Shown here piece by piece: positions 20,566 through 30,698 of a stretch of DNA of 64,000 nucleotides (position 1 is its first letter; every line of letters begins with the position of its first letter). The stretch is from positions 62,001 through 126,000 of the forward strand of contig NZ_QLOE01000004.1 of NCBI RefSeq assembly GCF_003264935.1, read 5' to 3'. The DNA is from Methanothermobacter tenebrarum. GTDB lineage: Archaea; Methanobacteriota; Methanobacteria; Methanobacteriales; DSM-23052. The position numbers and the translations under genes are program-made. Under the pieces are notes generated by a model. That model made no database searches. It saw nothing but the letters and a program-made list of their open reading frames with translations, and was not told the origin of the DNA.

Positions 20566-21399
20566 ATGGATAAATATAGGGTCATTCCAGTGAAAACGGG
20601 GTATATAAAGCCTAATGAGGGTTTGGATGAACTTATAGATAAGGCTGGTCCGATAGTCGATGATGGGGATTATCTTGTAATTTCTGAGACGCCAGTCGCC
20701 ATATCACAGGGGCGTATAGTTGATGAATCAGAGTATGAACCATCTTTTTTAGCTTTTTTACTTGCGGATGTGTGGTCTAAATATATTTGGGGTTACCTCC
20801 TGGGGCCATTGTTTGGGGTGAAAAAGAGGACAATAAGAAATTTGAGAAGACTTCCAAAGGAGGCTAGGGCCCACAAAGAGGTTGTGCTCAGATATTATGG
20901 TATTAAGCATGCTTTGAAGCCTGGTTCTGAGGCTGGTATTGATTTGAGTAATCTTCCAGGGACTTTAGTAGCTCTCTTACCAGAGAATCCTAAGAGTGTT
21001 TCAGAGGATATTGCCAGGAGCATAAAGGATGGTTATGGTAAGGATGTTACAGTTATTATAGTTGATACTGATGCCACCTACAAGTTGATGGGATATTATT
21101 TCACTCCCTTGCCATGTGCCGTTGATGGTATAAAATCTGATACTGGATTTTGGGGTTATCTCCTTGGAAGATTCTCAGATACAATATTACCAACACCAAT
21201 TGCAGTTTCAAGGAGGATTAACATAGATATTATATTTGAGATAGCTAAGGTTGCAGAAGATTATCATAAAAACCGTGAGGAACATATTGAAACGGTCTAT
21301 GATATGGAGAAAATCTTTAAGGAAGAAAAGGATAAGATAACTATTAGAAGTCTTGAATCAATTGAACATGTGCCTGCACTTATAATCAGAGAAATTTAA
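20566..21399 (+). CDS. F420-0:gamma-glutamyl ligase (CofE) family protein
   Basis: 277 residues similar to CofE, the enzyme that adds glutamates to F420-0. Visible are PVKTGYIKPNEGLDE at the N-terminus, DYLVISETPVAISQGRIV (near 38-55) and TVIIVDTDATYKL. CofE homologues without proven ligase activity occur as additional copies in methanogens, so whether this acts on F420 or another cofactor is open. It is the last gene of the comA-led group and is followed by a short TCCCT/AGGGA hairpin. Confidence 0.78.
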   Translation: MDKYRVIPVKTGYIKPNEGLDELIDKAGPIVDDGDYLVISETPVAISQGRIVDESEYEPSFLAFLLADVWSKYIWGYLLGPLFGVKKRTIRNLRRLPKEARAHKEVVLRYYGIKHALKPGSEAGIDLSNLPGTLVALLPENPKSVSEDIARSIKDGYGKDVTVIIVDTDATYKLMGYYFTPLPCAVDGIKSDTGFWGYLLGRFSDTILPTPIAVSRRINIDIIFEIAKVAEDYHKNREEHIETVYDMEKIFKEEKDKITIRSLESIEHVPALIIREI

Positions 21400-21479
21400 T
21401 CCCTTATCGAGGGAACCACCCCCTAATGATGTGTGAAGACGCTAGAAAAACTCTTGGAATAGACATAAAAATTCATTAA

Positions 21480-21523
21480 GGGGGGATGATATTATGATAG
21501 TGGGATGATAGGCCCATCCCCCC
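21480..21523. repeat. GC-rich stem-loop with three ATGATA repeats in the loop
   Basis: GGGGGGATG (21480-21488) pairs perfectly with CATCCCCCC (21515-21523), a 9-bp stem around a 26-nt loop. Within the element the hexamer ATGATA appears three times (near 21486, 21494 and 21505). An inner TGGG/CCCA pairing is an alternative. It is striking in AT-rich surroundings. It may end the upstream operon or regulate tfe; neither is shown. Confidence 0.55.
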
Positions 21524-21579
21524 AGTTTATAAGCTTATTACAGTAAATAATACCAATATTTAAAAACTTCCATTTCCCT

Positions 21580-21600
21580 TTTATATATAAATTTATATAA
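21580..21600 (+). promoter_or_regulatory. Probable tfe promoter (TATA-rich)
   Basis: Two overlapping TATA-like elements in a run of A and T lie about 115-130 bp before the tfe TTG start. They suggest an untranslated leader near 90 nt, longer than most in this window. Confidence 0.4.
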
Positions 21601-21712
21601 TATTAATTTCATAGAATTACATGCAAATCTAAAAGTGGTACTGCCAGATTGCAAGAAAAATAGCAGCGTAAATTTTTTACTAGGTTATTTCCAAGTGCCA
21701 GGGGGAGTTTAA

Positions 21713-22240
21713 TTGATTAACAATACATTAATACAAGAGTTGATCCATGAAATAGTCAACGAAGAGGAGGGTGTGCCAGTAGTTGAGTGTCTGATGAGGG
21801 GTAGTATAACTGATGAGGAGATAGCCGAGAAAACCAGCCTAAAATTGAACACAGTCCGCCGAATATTGTATAAACTTTATGATGCTGGGATAGCAAGTTA
21901 CAAAAGGAGTAAGGACCCCGAAACTCAATGGTACACTTACACGTGGAAATTCGAATCAGAGAAGCTCGAGAAGATAATGAAGAAAAGAAACCGTGAGATT
22001 GTAGAAAACCTGAAAGAACTCTTAGCATTCGAAGAAAATAACATGTTCTTCGCATGCAAAAACGGCCATTACAGGTACACCTTTGATGAAGCTGCTGAAA
22101 ACAATTTCAGATGCCCAGAATGCCATGAGAAACTTGAATACATGGATAATTCAGAGATAATACAAGAAATCAAAGAAGAACTGAGACTATATGAAAATAA
22201 TGGTTCAGAAGTACCCTTCAACTTCAGATCTTATTCTTAA
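21713..22240 (+). CDS. tfe: Transcription initiation factor TFE, alpha subunit
   Basis: 175 residues. An extended winged-helix domain (about 1-95; [29 protein letters not shown]) is followed by a zinc ribbon (about 100-145). It stabilises the open promoter complex with TBP and TFB. The TTG start is supported by GGGGGAG 5-6 nt upstream. Oddly, the first half of the ribbon reads ACKNGHYRY, so the expected second cysteine of CxxC is glycine with a histidine next to it; the second pair CPEC is intact. One base change (TGC to GGC) explains this. Confidence 0.93.
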   Translation: MINNTLIQELIHEIVNEEEGVPVVECLMRGSITDEEIAEKTSLKLNTVRRILYKLYDAGIASYKRSKDPETQWYTYTWKFESEKLEKIMKKRNREIVENLKELLAFEENNMFFACKNGHYRYTFDEAAENNFRCPECHEKLEYMDNSEIIQEIKEELRLYENNGSEVPFNFRSYS

Positions 22241-22261
22241 AAGGAATTTTTAGGTGACTTT

Positions 22262-22738
22262 TTGAGCATCCGCCTACTTAAAGAAGTTGGCTGTCCCCAG
22301 TGGGTTATAAACCATTCTAAAAAAGTGGCTGAAAAGGCGCTTGAAATATCCAAGAATTTTAAAGTTGACAGAAAATTAATCAAAGAAGCCGCCCTTTTAC
22401 ACGACATAGGAAGATGCAAGACTAACAACATCCAACATGGGATAATAGGGGCTAAAATCCTCAAAGAAAGAGGATACCCTAAGAGTATAATAAAGATAGT
22501 TGAAAGGCATATAGGGGCTGGCATACCAAAGGATGAGGCAATATTATTAGGCTTACCCCCGAAGGATTATATTCCAGTCACCCTAGAAGAAAAGATAGTT
22601 GCACATGCTGATAACCTTATAAATGGGGAAAAGGAAGTAGACATATCATTTGTATTGAAAAAATGGGAAAAAAAGTTAGGAAAAAATCATCCCGCAATAG
22701 AAAGGCTTAAAAAATTGCACAGAGAACTCGAACTTTAA
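22262..22738 (+). CDS. HD-domain phosphohydrolase (TIGR00295-type)
   Basis: 158-residue single HD domain with LLHDIGR (near 47-53), the metal-binding H and HD pairs, HGIIGAKIL and HIGAGI. Small archaeal HD proteins of this type hydrolyse phosphate esters of unknown natural substrate. The TTG start has an AGGTGA ribosome-binding site 5 nt upstream. It follows tfe by 22 bp, so the two may be co-transcribed. Confidence 0.82.
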   Translation: MSIRLLKEVGCPQWVINHSKKVAEKALEISKNFKVDRKLIKEAALLHDIGRCKTNNIQHGIIGAKILKERGYPKSIIKIVERHIGAGIPKDEAILLGLPPKDYIPVTLEEKIVAHADNLINGEKEVDISFVLKKWEKKLGKNHPAIERLKKLHRELEL

Positions 22739-22757
22739 ATTCTCTCCGATCGGGGGG

Positions 22758-24215
22758 GTGAAATTGTCAAATAAGGATTGTCTTTGCCCAAAATGCCCAA
22801 GTTACCCCTTCCATGGAGAATCATTATATTGCCTAGAGGGTAACAGCCGATTTGAGGTGCATGAGAGGGGATGCCTCTGCTCCTCATGCCCAGTATACTA
22901 TGAGAAAAAATTAGAAGGCCTTTATTTCTGTAATAAAGATCTTATAGGTGATGAGCGCATTTTCATGCGTCGGAGAAAAAAAGGTGAAGACCCAGGAGAC
23001 TATGAAAAAATTATCCAGATAAAAATAATGTCAAAGGGAAAAAACGTTATAGGTTCAATGGGCTCGCCAAAAAAACCACCATACACATTCGATGACATAA
23101 ATTTCATACCAGCACAAATCCACAGAATGCCATTAAATGGGGATGCAAAGGTCAACACAAAAGTTACAATTGGTCCAAAGGCCAAAAAACCGCTTAAAGT
23201 CAATTCACCCATTATAATAAGTGGGATGAGCTATGGTGCAATATCAGAAAAGGCCAAAAAAGCCATTGCACTTGCAGCTAAAAAACTAGGGATAGCCTAT
23301 AATTCAGGTGAAGGGGGAGTACTACAATATGAATTAAAAGTTGCATCATCCCAGCTCATTCTACAATATTCAACCGGAAGGTTCGGATTAAACGAAGATA
23401 TTATAAAAAAGGCCGCTGCCATAGAAATAAGATTTGGCCAGGGAGCCTATCCTGGTAAAGGAAGTTACCTACCCCCTGAAAAGATAAGTTCGGACGTTGC
23501 GCGGATAAGGGGGATAAAAAAGGGTGAAGGAGCGTATTCACCAGCTCGTCATCCTGATATAAAAAATGTCAAAGAACTAGGAGAGAAGATTGAATGGCTC
23601 CGTGAAATTAACCCCAGCGCCCCGATTGGGGCTAAAATAGGATGTGGAGACATAGAAAAGGATATTAGGTTACTAATTGATTGTGGTGTTGATTTCATAA
23701 GTATTGACGGATTTGGTGGGGGTACTAGCACAGCTTTCACGCATATAAGGGATAATGTGGGATTTCCTCTCATCAGCGCGCTTCCAAGAGCGGCTCAGAT
23801 AATCAAAGAAGAAGAAAAAAGGGGAGAAGTTTCCCTTATAGCTGGTGGCGGTATTAGAACTTCAGCTGACATGGCAAAATGTTTAGCATTGGGTGCTGAC
23901 GCCATCTATATCGGTACCGCAGCCCTCATAGCCCTCAACTGTGAACAACACCGTCTATGTCATACTGGAATGTGCCCTACCGGCATCACGACACATGATC
24001 CCCATTTAATGAAACAGTTTGACCTTGAAAAGGCAACCAAGAGGCTGGAAAACTTTATAAAGGTTGCTACTGGTGAGATTGCAGATTTCGCAAGGGTAAC
24101 TGGTAAAGACGATATTAGATTGTTAGATGATTCTGATATATTTTCCTTTAAGAAGGGACTTGCAGAGCTTGCCGGTATAAAATGGTTGGATGGTTCAATA
24201 CCTGGGGGTTCATAG
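22758..24215 (+). CDS. Glutamate synthase-like FMN protein with N-terminal Cys-rich DUF2769 region
   Basis: 485 residues. Residues about 1-75 contain repeated CxxC blocks (CLCPKCPSYP, CLCSSCPVYY), a DUF2769-type region. The rest is the FMN-binding barrel of the glutamate synthase large subunit, with ISGMSYGAIS, GEGGV, DGFGGGTST, a GGGI phosphate-binding turn and a CHTGMCPTGI loop for a 3Fe-4S cluster. No glutaminase domain is present, so glutamine must be handled by a separate subunit if it is a true GltB; an FMN oxidoreductase with another substrate is possible. GTG 22758 and TTG 22764 are both usable; the G-run at 22752-22758 fits TTG better. Confidence 0.85.
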   Translation: MKLSNKDCLCPKCPSYPFHGESLYCLEGNSRFEVHERGCLCSSCPVYYEKKLEGLYFCNKDLIGDERIFMRRRKKGEDPGDYEKIIQIKIMSKGKNVIGSMGSPKKPPYTFDDINFIPAQIHRMPLNGDAKVNTKVTIGPKAKKPLKVNSPIIISGMSYGAISEKAKKAIALAAKKLGIAYNSGEGGVLQYELKVASSQLILQYSTGRFGLNEDIIKKAAAIEIRFGQGAYPGKGSYLPPEKISSDVARIRGIKKGEGAYSPARHPDIKNVKELGEKIEWLREINPSAPIGAKIGCGDIEKDIRLLIDCGVDFISIDGFGGGTSTAFTHIRDNVGFPLISALPRAAQIIKEEEKRGEVSLIAGGGIRTSADMAKCLALGADAIYIGTAALIALNCEQHRLCHTGMCPTGITTHDPHLMKQFDLEKATKRLENFIKVATGEIADFARVTGKDDIRLLDDSDIFSFKKGLAELAGIKWLDGSIPGGS

Positions 24216-24216
24216 A

Positions 24217-25131
24217 GTGATAAGGGTGCAATGTTCCATTGAAGAATCTCTCTATCGTCCCGAGGCCGTCCGTTGGCGGGAGAGGATGAAACTCCTCAAA
24301 CCTACTGGGAAGGCAGTGGTAATATTACCTTGTAGTATGAAAAAACCCTATTCAACTTCTAGGTCTCATCAGATATTCAGGAAAGTTACTCGTAGAATCC
24401 AGGAAGTGATATTAACATCACCATTTGCTATCTGTCCAAGGGAGATGGAAAATACGTATCCTATTTCATCCTATGATGTTTCAACAACAGGTAAATGGTC
24501 ATGGGAAGAAAAAAAGGTTACAGGAGAAGTTTTAAGGGATTATGTCAGGGATAAGGATGTTATAGCTCATGTAACAGGTGGTTACAGGGAAGTCTGCGAG
24601 GAGTATCTTGATGAATGTAAGTTCACTTGCCTTAACGATAAACCAACATCCAAAAAATCCATGGAAAACCTTAAAAAAAGTATAAGAGGTTATAAAAAAA
24701 TACCTCAACGTATAAAACTTTTAAACGGGTTAAAATCCATCGCAAAATATCAATTTGGCGAAAAAGGAGCCAATCTAATACCCGAAGATTTTAAAATAAA
24801 AGGAAGATATAACAAAATGATCCTAGACAAAGATAATAACCATCTTCACACTTTAATGATGGACAGGGGATTATATGTGCCCACGCTTCATGGAGGGCGC
24901 CTACTAGCAGATTTAAAGATTAACTGGGTTGAAATAGATTTCAAATTAGAGTCAAACACCCTATTCGCGCCAGGAGTGGTGGACGCGGATCCTAGTATAA
25001 TCCCAGGGGATGAAGTTATAATAACACGGAAGGATGAACTCGTCGGAGTCGGTAAAGCCATCCTAAACGGAGAAGAGATGATAAAAGCAGAATATGGGGT
25101 GGCCGTTAAAGTACGTCACAGAACCAAATAA
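24217..25131 (+). CDS. arcS: Archaeosine synthase ArcS (core plus PUA form)
   Basis: About 304 residues. PCSMKKPYSTSRSH fits the ArcS signature PC-x3-KPY-x2-S-x2-H that distinguishes it from TgtA. ArcS transfers lysine to preQ0 at position 15 of archaeal tRNA, the step before archaeosine. The C-terminus (about 225-304; NTLFAPGVVDADPSI... VKVRH) is a PUA RNA-binding domain. The N-terminal TGT-like domain of the long form is missing, so this is a short version. I prefer the GTG at 24217, two bases after the previous stop, with GGGGG about 9 nt upstream; the open frame begins at 24190 inside the previous gene. Confidence 0.85.
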   Translation: MIRVQCSIEESLYRPEAVRWRERMKLLKPTGKAVVILPCSMKKPYSTSRSHQIFRKVTRRIQEVILTSPFAICPREMENTYPISSYDVSTTGKWSWEEKKVTGEVLRDYVRDKDVIAHVTGGYREVCEEYLDECKFTCLNDKPTSKKSMENLKKSIRGYKKIPQRIKLLNGLKSIAKYQFGEKGANLIPEDFKIKGRYNKMILDKDNNHLHTLMMDRGLYVPTLHGGRLLADLKINWVEIDFKLESNTLFAPGVVDADPSIIPGDEVIITRKDELVGVGKAILNGEEMIKAEYGVAVKVRHRTK

Positions 25132-25212
25132 TAAACTATTTAAATGCTAAACTAGGATAAAGATTAGAAAAAATCAAACTTTTATCATCAAATCATAATT
25201 AGAGGTAATATA

Positions 25213-25509
25213 ATGGCAGATGATCTCGTGGAGAAAATAAAGAAAGCTTTAGCAAAGGTTACAGACCCACACATGGGTATAAGTATAATGGACATGGGAC
25301 TTGTTGAGAACATTGAAATAGAACAGAGAGACCAGACAATAGCAAAGATAACCATAAGACCAACCAACCCAGGTTGCATGAGCGCAGCTAGAATGGCCAT
25401 GGATGCAAAAAACATAGTAGAAGAAGTTGAGGGGATCGACAGGGCCGAGATTATCATAGCAGGACATCTAATGGCAGATGCAATCACAGAAATGGTAAAC
25501 AAGTTATAA
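25213..25509 (+). CDS. MIP18/SufT-like (DUF59) iron-sulfur assembly protein
   Basis: 98-residue DUF59 protein. KVTDPHMGISIMDMGLVENIEI and RPTNPGCMSAARMA carry the conserved DPE/D-like loop and the conserved cysteine (near 57). Relatives assist Fe-S cluster delivery. Its stop codon abuts the start of the kinase gene, implying a two-gene operon ending at tRNA-Ile. Confidence 0.85.
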   Translation: MADDLVEKIKKALAKVTDPHMGISIMDMGLVENIEIEQRDQTIAKITIRPTNPGCMSAARMAMDAKNIVEEVEGIDRAEIIIAGHLMADAITEMVNKL

Positions 25510-26070
25510 ATGCCAAGGAGAAAAGACCTCATAAGCGTGGTTGGAGTACCAGGAGTGGGTAAAACCAGCCTATGTAAAAAATTATCAGAGAAGGTAGACT
25601 ATCCCCACATAAACTATGGAGATCTCATGTTAAAGATTGCAAGGAAAAAGAACCTCGCAGAGACAGAAGATGAACTATTCTCACTCCCAATACAGATACA
25701 ATACCAAATATGGAAAGAAGCTGCACTTCAAATAAAAAAGCAAAAAAAAGCCCTAATAGACTTACATGGCCTTGACCAATCACCCATAGGATACATATTA
25801 TCACTACCCGTTAAAATCATAAAACCGTCCCTCATAATACTTATAGAATCCCCCCCAGAACTTATACTATTGAGAAGAAAACTTGACGCGAAAAAGAGGA
25901 TAAAAGATACAATAAAAACTTTAAGTGAACACATAGAAATGCTAAGGATATCAATGATGATATCCTCTGCCATGATAGGATGCACACTATACATAATCCA
26001 AAACATAGATTTTAAAGAAACAATAAATGAGATGAAAAAGCTATTAATACTCCATCAACGCATTTCATAG
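25510..26070 (+). CDS. Archaeal adenylate kinase-like P-loop kinase
   Basis: 186 residues. P-loop GVPGVGKTS (12-20) then INYGDLML, as in archaeal adenylate kinase AdkA, which phosphorylates AMP. The middle part retains a DLHG loop instead of the standard lid, and the C-terminal region is short of a clear RxxxR, so nucleotide kinase activity is likely but substrate is less certain. It begins immediately after the DUF59 gene stop. Confidence 0.75.
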   Translation: MPRRKDLISVVGVPGVGKTSLCKKLSEKVDYPHINYGDLMLKIARKKNLAETEDELFSLPIQIQYQIWKEAALQIKKQKKALIDLHGLDQSPIGYILSLPVKIIKPSLIILIESPPELILLRRKLDAKKRIKDTIKTLSEHIEMLRISMMISSAMIGCTLYIIQNIDFKETINEMKKLLILHQRIS

Positions 26071-26077
26071 TAAAAGA

Positions 26078-26085
26078 TTTATAAG
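26078..26085 (+). promoter_or_regulatory. TATA box of tRNA-Ile
   Basis: TTTATAAG lies about 33-40 bp before the mature tRNA 5' end, placing the transcription start a few bases before the tRNA. Confidence 0.55.
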
Positions 26086-26117
26086 ACTAGAATGCAAAAA
26101 AGTCAAATTAACAGTGG

Positions 26118-27258
<1,141 letters not shown>

Positions 27259-28065
27259 TTATGACCTCCTCGTGGCTTTTTTCATCTTTTTGGTGAATTT
27301 CGCGATTTCTTTGAGGATTTTTTCCTGATTATCCAAGTTTTTTGCTATGATATCTATTATTGCGCTTCCTACGATGGCTCCGTCAGCTCCTGCTTTGATT
27401 ATTTCTTTTATATGTGATGGTTTGGAGATTCCGAATCCGACCATTATTGGGAGTTTCCCATTTTTTTTGACTCTCTCTATGAAGGTGAGGGTGCTTTTTT
27501 TAACTTTTCTTCTCGCGCCTGTGACTCCCATGACTGATACGAGGTAGTGGAATCCTGATGCGTGTTTTGAGATCATCTTCAGTCTCTCGTTTGAGGTAGT
27601 TGGGGCTATGATGAATATTTGATCAATACCATATTCTTTTGAGGCTTTAAGGGCTTCTTCTGCCTCTTCTGGGGGTAGATCTGCGATTAGTATACTGTTA
27701 ACACCGGCTTTCATGGCATCTTCGTAGAATTTTTCCACGCCATGTTGGTAGATGAGATTATAATAGACGAGTAATCCTATGGGTATTGTTGTGGATCTTC
27801 TCAACTTTTTTAGAAATTTGAAGCATTTGTCTACCGTTATTCCATTTTTCAGGGCTCTTGTGTCCGCTTCTTGTATTGTTGCACCGTCTGCTATTGGATC
27901 AGAGAAAGGGAATCCTATTTCAAGCGCATCTGCACCATTGTTAATTAGGGTTTTTGCTATTTTTAATGAGGTTTTGTAATCAGGATCTCCTATTACGATG
28001 AATGGCATGAGAGCAGCTTCTTTTTTCTCTTTAAGGTCTGTGAACATTTCATGGTACGTTTTCAT
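27259..28065 (-). CDS. trpA: Tryptophan synthase alpha subunit
   Basis: 268-residue TIM barrel that cleaves indole-glycerol phosphate. The catalytic Glu lies in [10 protein letters not shown] (near 47) and the catalytic Asp in LIADLPPEE (near 128); GFGISKP and DGAIVGSAI bind phosphate. Its start overlaps the trpB stop by 4 bp and it abuts trpD. Confidence 0.96.
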   Translation of the reverse strand: MKTYHEMFTDLKEKKEAALMPFIVIGDPDYKTSLKIAKTLINNGADALEIGFPFSDPIADGATIQEADTRALKNGITVDKCFKFLKKLRRSTTIPIGLLVYYNLIYQHGVEKFYEDAMKAGVNSILIADLPPEEAEEALKASKEYGIDQIFIIAPTTSNERLKMISKHASGFHYLVSVMGVTGARRKVKKSTLTFIERVKKNGKLPIMVGFGISKPSHIKEIIKAGADGAIVGSAIIDIIAKNLDNQEKILKEIAKFTKKMKKATRRS

Positions 28066-29240
28066 GTTTTCACTCCTAGTAGTTTGGCTGCTAGGAACAT
28101 GTCCTTGTCCCCACGACCTGAAAGGTTTACTATGATTGTTTTGCCTTTGTTTTCAGGTTTCTTAGCATATTTTTCCATGTAGGCTATTGCGTGGGCACTT
28201 TCAAGGGCTGGCATGATGCCTTCATATTTTGAAAGTAATTGGAAGCCTCTTAGAGCCTCGGGGTCTGTTATAGCAACATATTTTACTCTTCCGATTTCTT
28301 TGAGGTATGAGTGTTCTGGTCCGACCCCGGGATAGTCTAGTCCGGCTGATACTGAGTGTGCTTCTTTTATTTGGCCATCTTTATTTTGCAGTACTTTGGA
28401 TAGTGAACCGTGTAGTATTCCTGTGGTTCCTTTGCAAAGTGTGGCTCCATGTTCGTCTGATTTTAGGCCCTTTCCACCTCCTTCGACTCCTATAAGTTCT
28501 ACATTATCTTCTATGAATGCTGAGAATATCCCTATGGAATTGCTACCACCACCTACGCAGGCCATGATGGCATCTGGGAGTTCTCCTTCTTTTTCTAGTA
28601 TTTGTTGTTTGGTTTCCTTTCCGATTATGCTCTGGAAGTGTTTTACTATTGTGGGATAAGGGTGTGGGCCTACTGTGGAGCCTATTAAGTAGTGTGTGTC
28701 TTCTATGTTGCTTATCCAGTCTCTCATTGCTTGGTTGATGGCGTCTTTTAATGTTTTTGATCCTGTGTTTACTGGTATGACTTTTGCTCCTGAGATTTCC
28801 ATTCGGAATACGTTGAGTTTTTGGCGTTCTATGTCTTCAGCTCCCATGTAAACATCTACTGGCATTTTTAGCATTGCACCAACTGCTGCGGTTGCTATAC
28901 CATGTTGTCCAGCGCCTGTTTCAGCTATTAGCCTCTTTTTGCCCATGTATTTTGCTAATAGTCCTTGTCCTAGTGTGTTGTTTATTTTGTGGGCTCCTGT
29001 GTGGAGTAGATCTTCTCTTTTCAAGTATATTTTGCATCCTAGTTTTTTGGAAAGGTTTGACGCGAAATATAATGGGGTTGGTCTTCCTGCAAATTCTCGC
29101 AGGTAATAATCAAGTTCTTTGTTGAATCTGCCATGATCTTTGTATTTGAAGAATGCTGATTCTAGCTCTTCTAATGCGGGTATTAAAAGTTCTGGTACGA
29201 ATATTCCACCATATTTGCCGAATTTGCCATTTTTTATCAT
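28062..29240 (-). CDS. trpB: Tryptophan synthase beta subunit
   Basis: 392 residues of the TrpB1 type that pairs with TrpA. The PLP lysine is in [11 protein letters not shown] (near 83-93); the GGGSN phosphate loop lies near 228. It condenses indole with serine. It overlaps trpF and trpA by 4 bp each, consistent with translational coupling. Confidence 0.97.
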   Translation of the reverse strand: MIKNGKFGKYGGIFVPELLIPALEELESAFFKYKDHGRFNKELDYYLREFAGRPTPLYFASNLSKKLGCKIYLKREDLLHTGAHKINNTLGQGLLAKYMGKKRLIAETGAGQHGIATAAVGAMLKMPVDVYMGAEDIERQKLNVFRMEISGAKVIPVNTGSKTLKDAINQAMRDWISNIEDTHYLIGSTVGPHPYPTIVKHFQSIIGKETKQQILEKEGELPDAIMACVGGGSNSIGIFSAFIEDNVELIGVEGGGKGLKSDEHGATLCKGTTGILHGSLSKVLQNKDGQIKEAHSVSAGLDYPGVGPEHSYLKEIGRVKYVAITDPEALRGFQLLSKYEGIMPALESAHAIAYMEKYAKKPENKGKTIIVNLSGRGDKDMFLAAKLLGVKT

Positions 29241-29899
29241 TTGATCACCTTGTTAACGTAGTTTAGCAGTTCCTTGATTTTATTGGGATCCTTTATCCCG
29301 GGTGATTTTTCAAGGGATGAATTAAAATCCACAACATCAAAATGGGAGTTTATAAGCTTGTAATTCTTTTTTAAAGTTTGGAGGTTCATTCCACCCGCGA
29401 GAAAAAGTTTTATATCCCTTTTTGCACGTGTAGCGATATTTGCTGCTTGGCATGCTATATCTAGTGGTATTTGGATTCCTGTTCCTCCTGTCTTTCCTTG
29501 GAGTTCATAATCAAATAATATGGCATCTGAGACTTTGGCGAAGGACTTTATTTCCTTTTTTTTCTTGGGGGATAATTTTTCTGGGATTCCCACAGCTTTT
29601 ATAAGTAGTATGTTTTCTGGGAGTTGAACCTTTAGTTTTTTTATTTGTGATGGTTTGAAGGAGTGGAGTTGAACATTGGATATGCTTGTTTTTTCAACTT
29701 TTTCTATGACTTCTTCTGGATTTTTTGGTTCTAGTACAAGCACGGCTTTTTCTTTGTCAGTTACCAGTTCTATGATCTTGGATAATGGGAGGTAGCGGGG
29801 TGATCTTTTAACGTTTATAAATCCTATGTAATCTACTTTATTATTGATTAATTTGAGGTCTTTTCTGTTTGTTATACCACAAATTTTGATTTCATTCAA
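29237..29899 (-). CDS. trpF: Phosphoribosylanthranilate isomerase
   Basis: 220-residue barrel. The catalytic Cys is in KICGITN (near 7) and the Asp in [16 protein letters not shown] (near 128-143); LAGGMNLQT marks the phosphate site. It overlaps trpC by 8 bp. The sequence is lysine-rich, like the rest of the operon. Confidence 0.94.
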   Translation of the reverse strand: MNEIKICGITNRKDLKLINNKVDYIGFINVKRSPRYLPLSKIIELVTDKEKAVLVLEPKNPEEVIEKVEKTSISNVQLHSFKPSQIKKLKVQLPENILLIKAVGIPEKLSPKKKKEIKSFAKVSDAILFDYELQGKTGGTGIQIPLDIACQAANIATRAKRDIKLFLAGGMNLQTLKKNYKLINSHFDVVDFNSSLEKSPGIKDPNKIKELLNYVNKVIK

Positions 29900-30689
29900 T
29901 GGGTGATCCTCCTTTGGGAGTGAGGGTTCCTGCTATTAAAAGGTCTTTTATAAAATCTGATGGATTTTTTGATTTCATAACCTCTGTTCCTATTAAAATT
30001 GCATCTGCGCCGTATTCGCGGAGCATTTTAACATCTTCTGACCTTTTCACGCCACTTTCTGATACTAAGATTTTTTCGTTGGGTATGAGAGGTGCAAATG
30101 CTCTAGTCTTGTTGAAATCGATTGTGAAATTGCTTAGGTTTCGGTTGTTTATCCCTATTATTTCGGCTCCGTTTTCGAGGGCCTTGTAGATTTCCAGGGA
30201 ATTTTCGCATTCTATGAGGGGTTCCATGTTAAGGCTCTTGGATATGTTTATAAATGTTTCCAGGTTGGGGCATATGCTAGCTATTAGAAGTATTGAGCTT
30301 GCTCCATAGGCTCTTGCTTGGAATATCTGGTATTCGTCTATTATGAAATCTTTCATCAAAATTGGGAGGTTCGTTATTGATTTAGCCGTTTTGAGGTATT
30401 TGATGTCTCCATTGAAGAATTTTTTTTCAGTTAAAATTGATATGGCGGTTGCACCCCCATTTTCGAATGATTTTATACTTTCTTCTAATCTTTTTGATGA
30501 TATGGGTCCTGTGGATGGTGAGGCCCTCTTATATTCGCATATGATTGAAAATTTTCCATTAAGTGCTTCTTTGAAATCTTTTGGGGGATCGCTTGTACTT
30601 ATTCTGTCTTTCAGCTCATTGATTGTTTCTTTAGTTTTGATTTTGGAGATTTCTTTCCTTTTTTCTGTGATTATTTTTTTGAGTATCAT
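29892..30689 (-). CDS. trpC: Indole-3-glycerol phosphate synthase
   Basis: 265-residue barrel. CEYKRASPSTG (near 49-60), LMKDFIIDEYQ (near 110) and EIIGINNRNLSNF (near 175) carry the catalytic Lys and Glu residues. Separate from trpF, unlike the fused E. coli protein. It follows trpG with a 9-bp gap. Confidence 0.96.
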   Translation of the reverse strand: MILKKIITEKRKEISKIKTKETINELKDRISTSDPPKDFKEALNGKFSIICEYKRASPSTGPISSKRLEESIKSFENGGATAISILTEKKFFNGDIKYLKTAKSITNLPILMKDFIIDEYQIFQARAYGASSILLIASICPNLETFINISKSLNMEPLIECENSLEIYKALENGAEIIGINNRNLSNFTIDFNKTRAFAPLIPNEKILVSESGVKRSEDVKMLREYGADAILIGTEVMKSKNPSDFIKDLLIAGTLTPKGGSPIE

Positions 30690-30698
30690 TTTTTGGAT

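Larger units (their letters stand above)
21400..21712. other. 313-bp region between the CofE-like gene and tfe
   Basis: Three things can be seen. A small TCCCT/AGGGA hairpin lies right after the stop codon at about 21400-21413. A large GC-rich stem-loop lies at 21480-21523 (listed separately). A strongly AT-rich stretch at 21580-21600 (TTATATATAA then ATTTATATAA) holds the probable tfe TATA box, giving a leader of about 90 nt. A 17-codon ORF near 21426 is not supported. Confidence 0.5.

Noticed and set aside
21426-21479. 17-codon ORF starting ATGATG before the stem-loop
   Set aside because: No ribosome-binding site and no recognisable peptide; probably chance.
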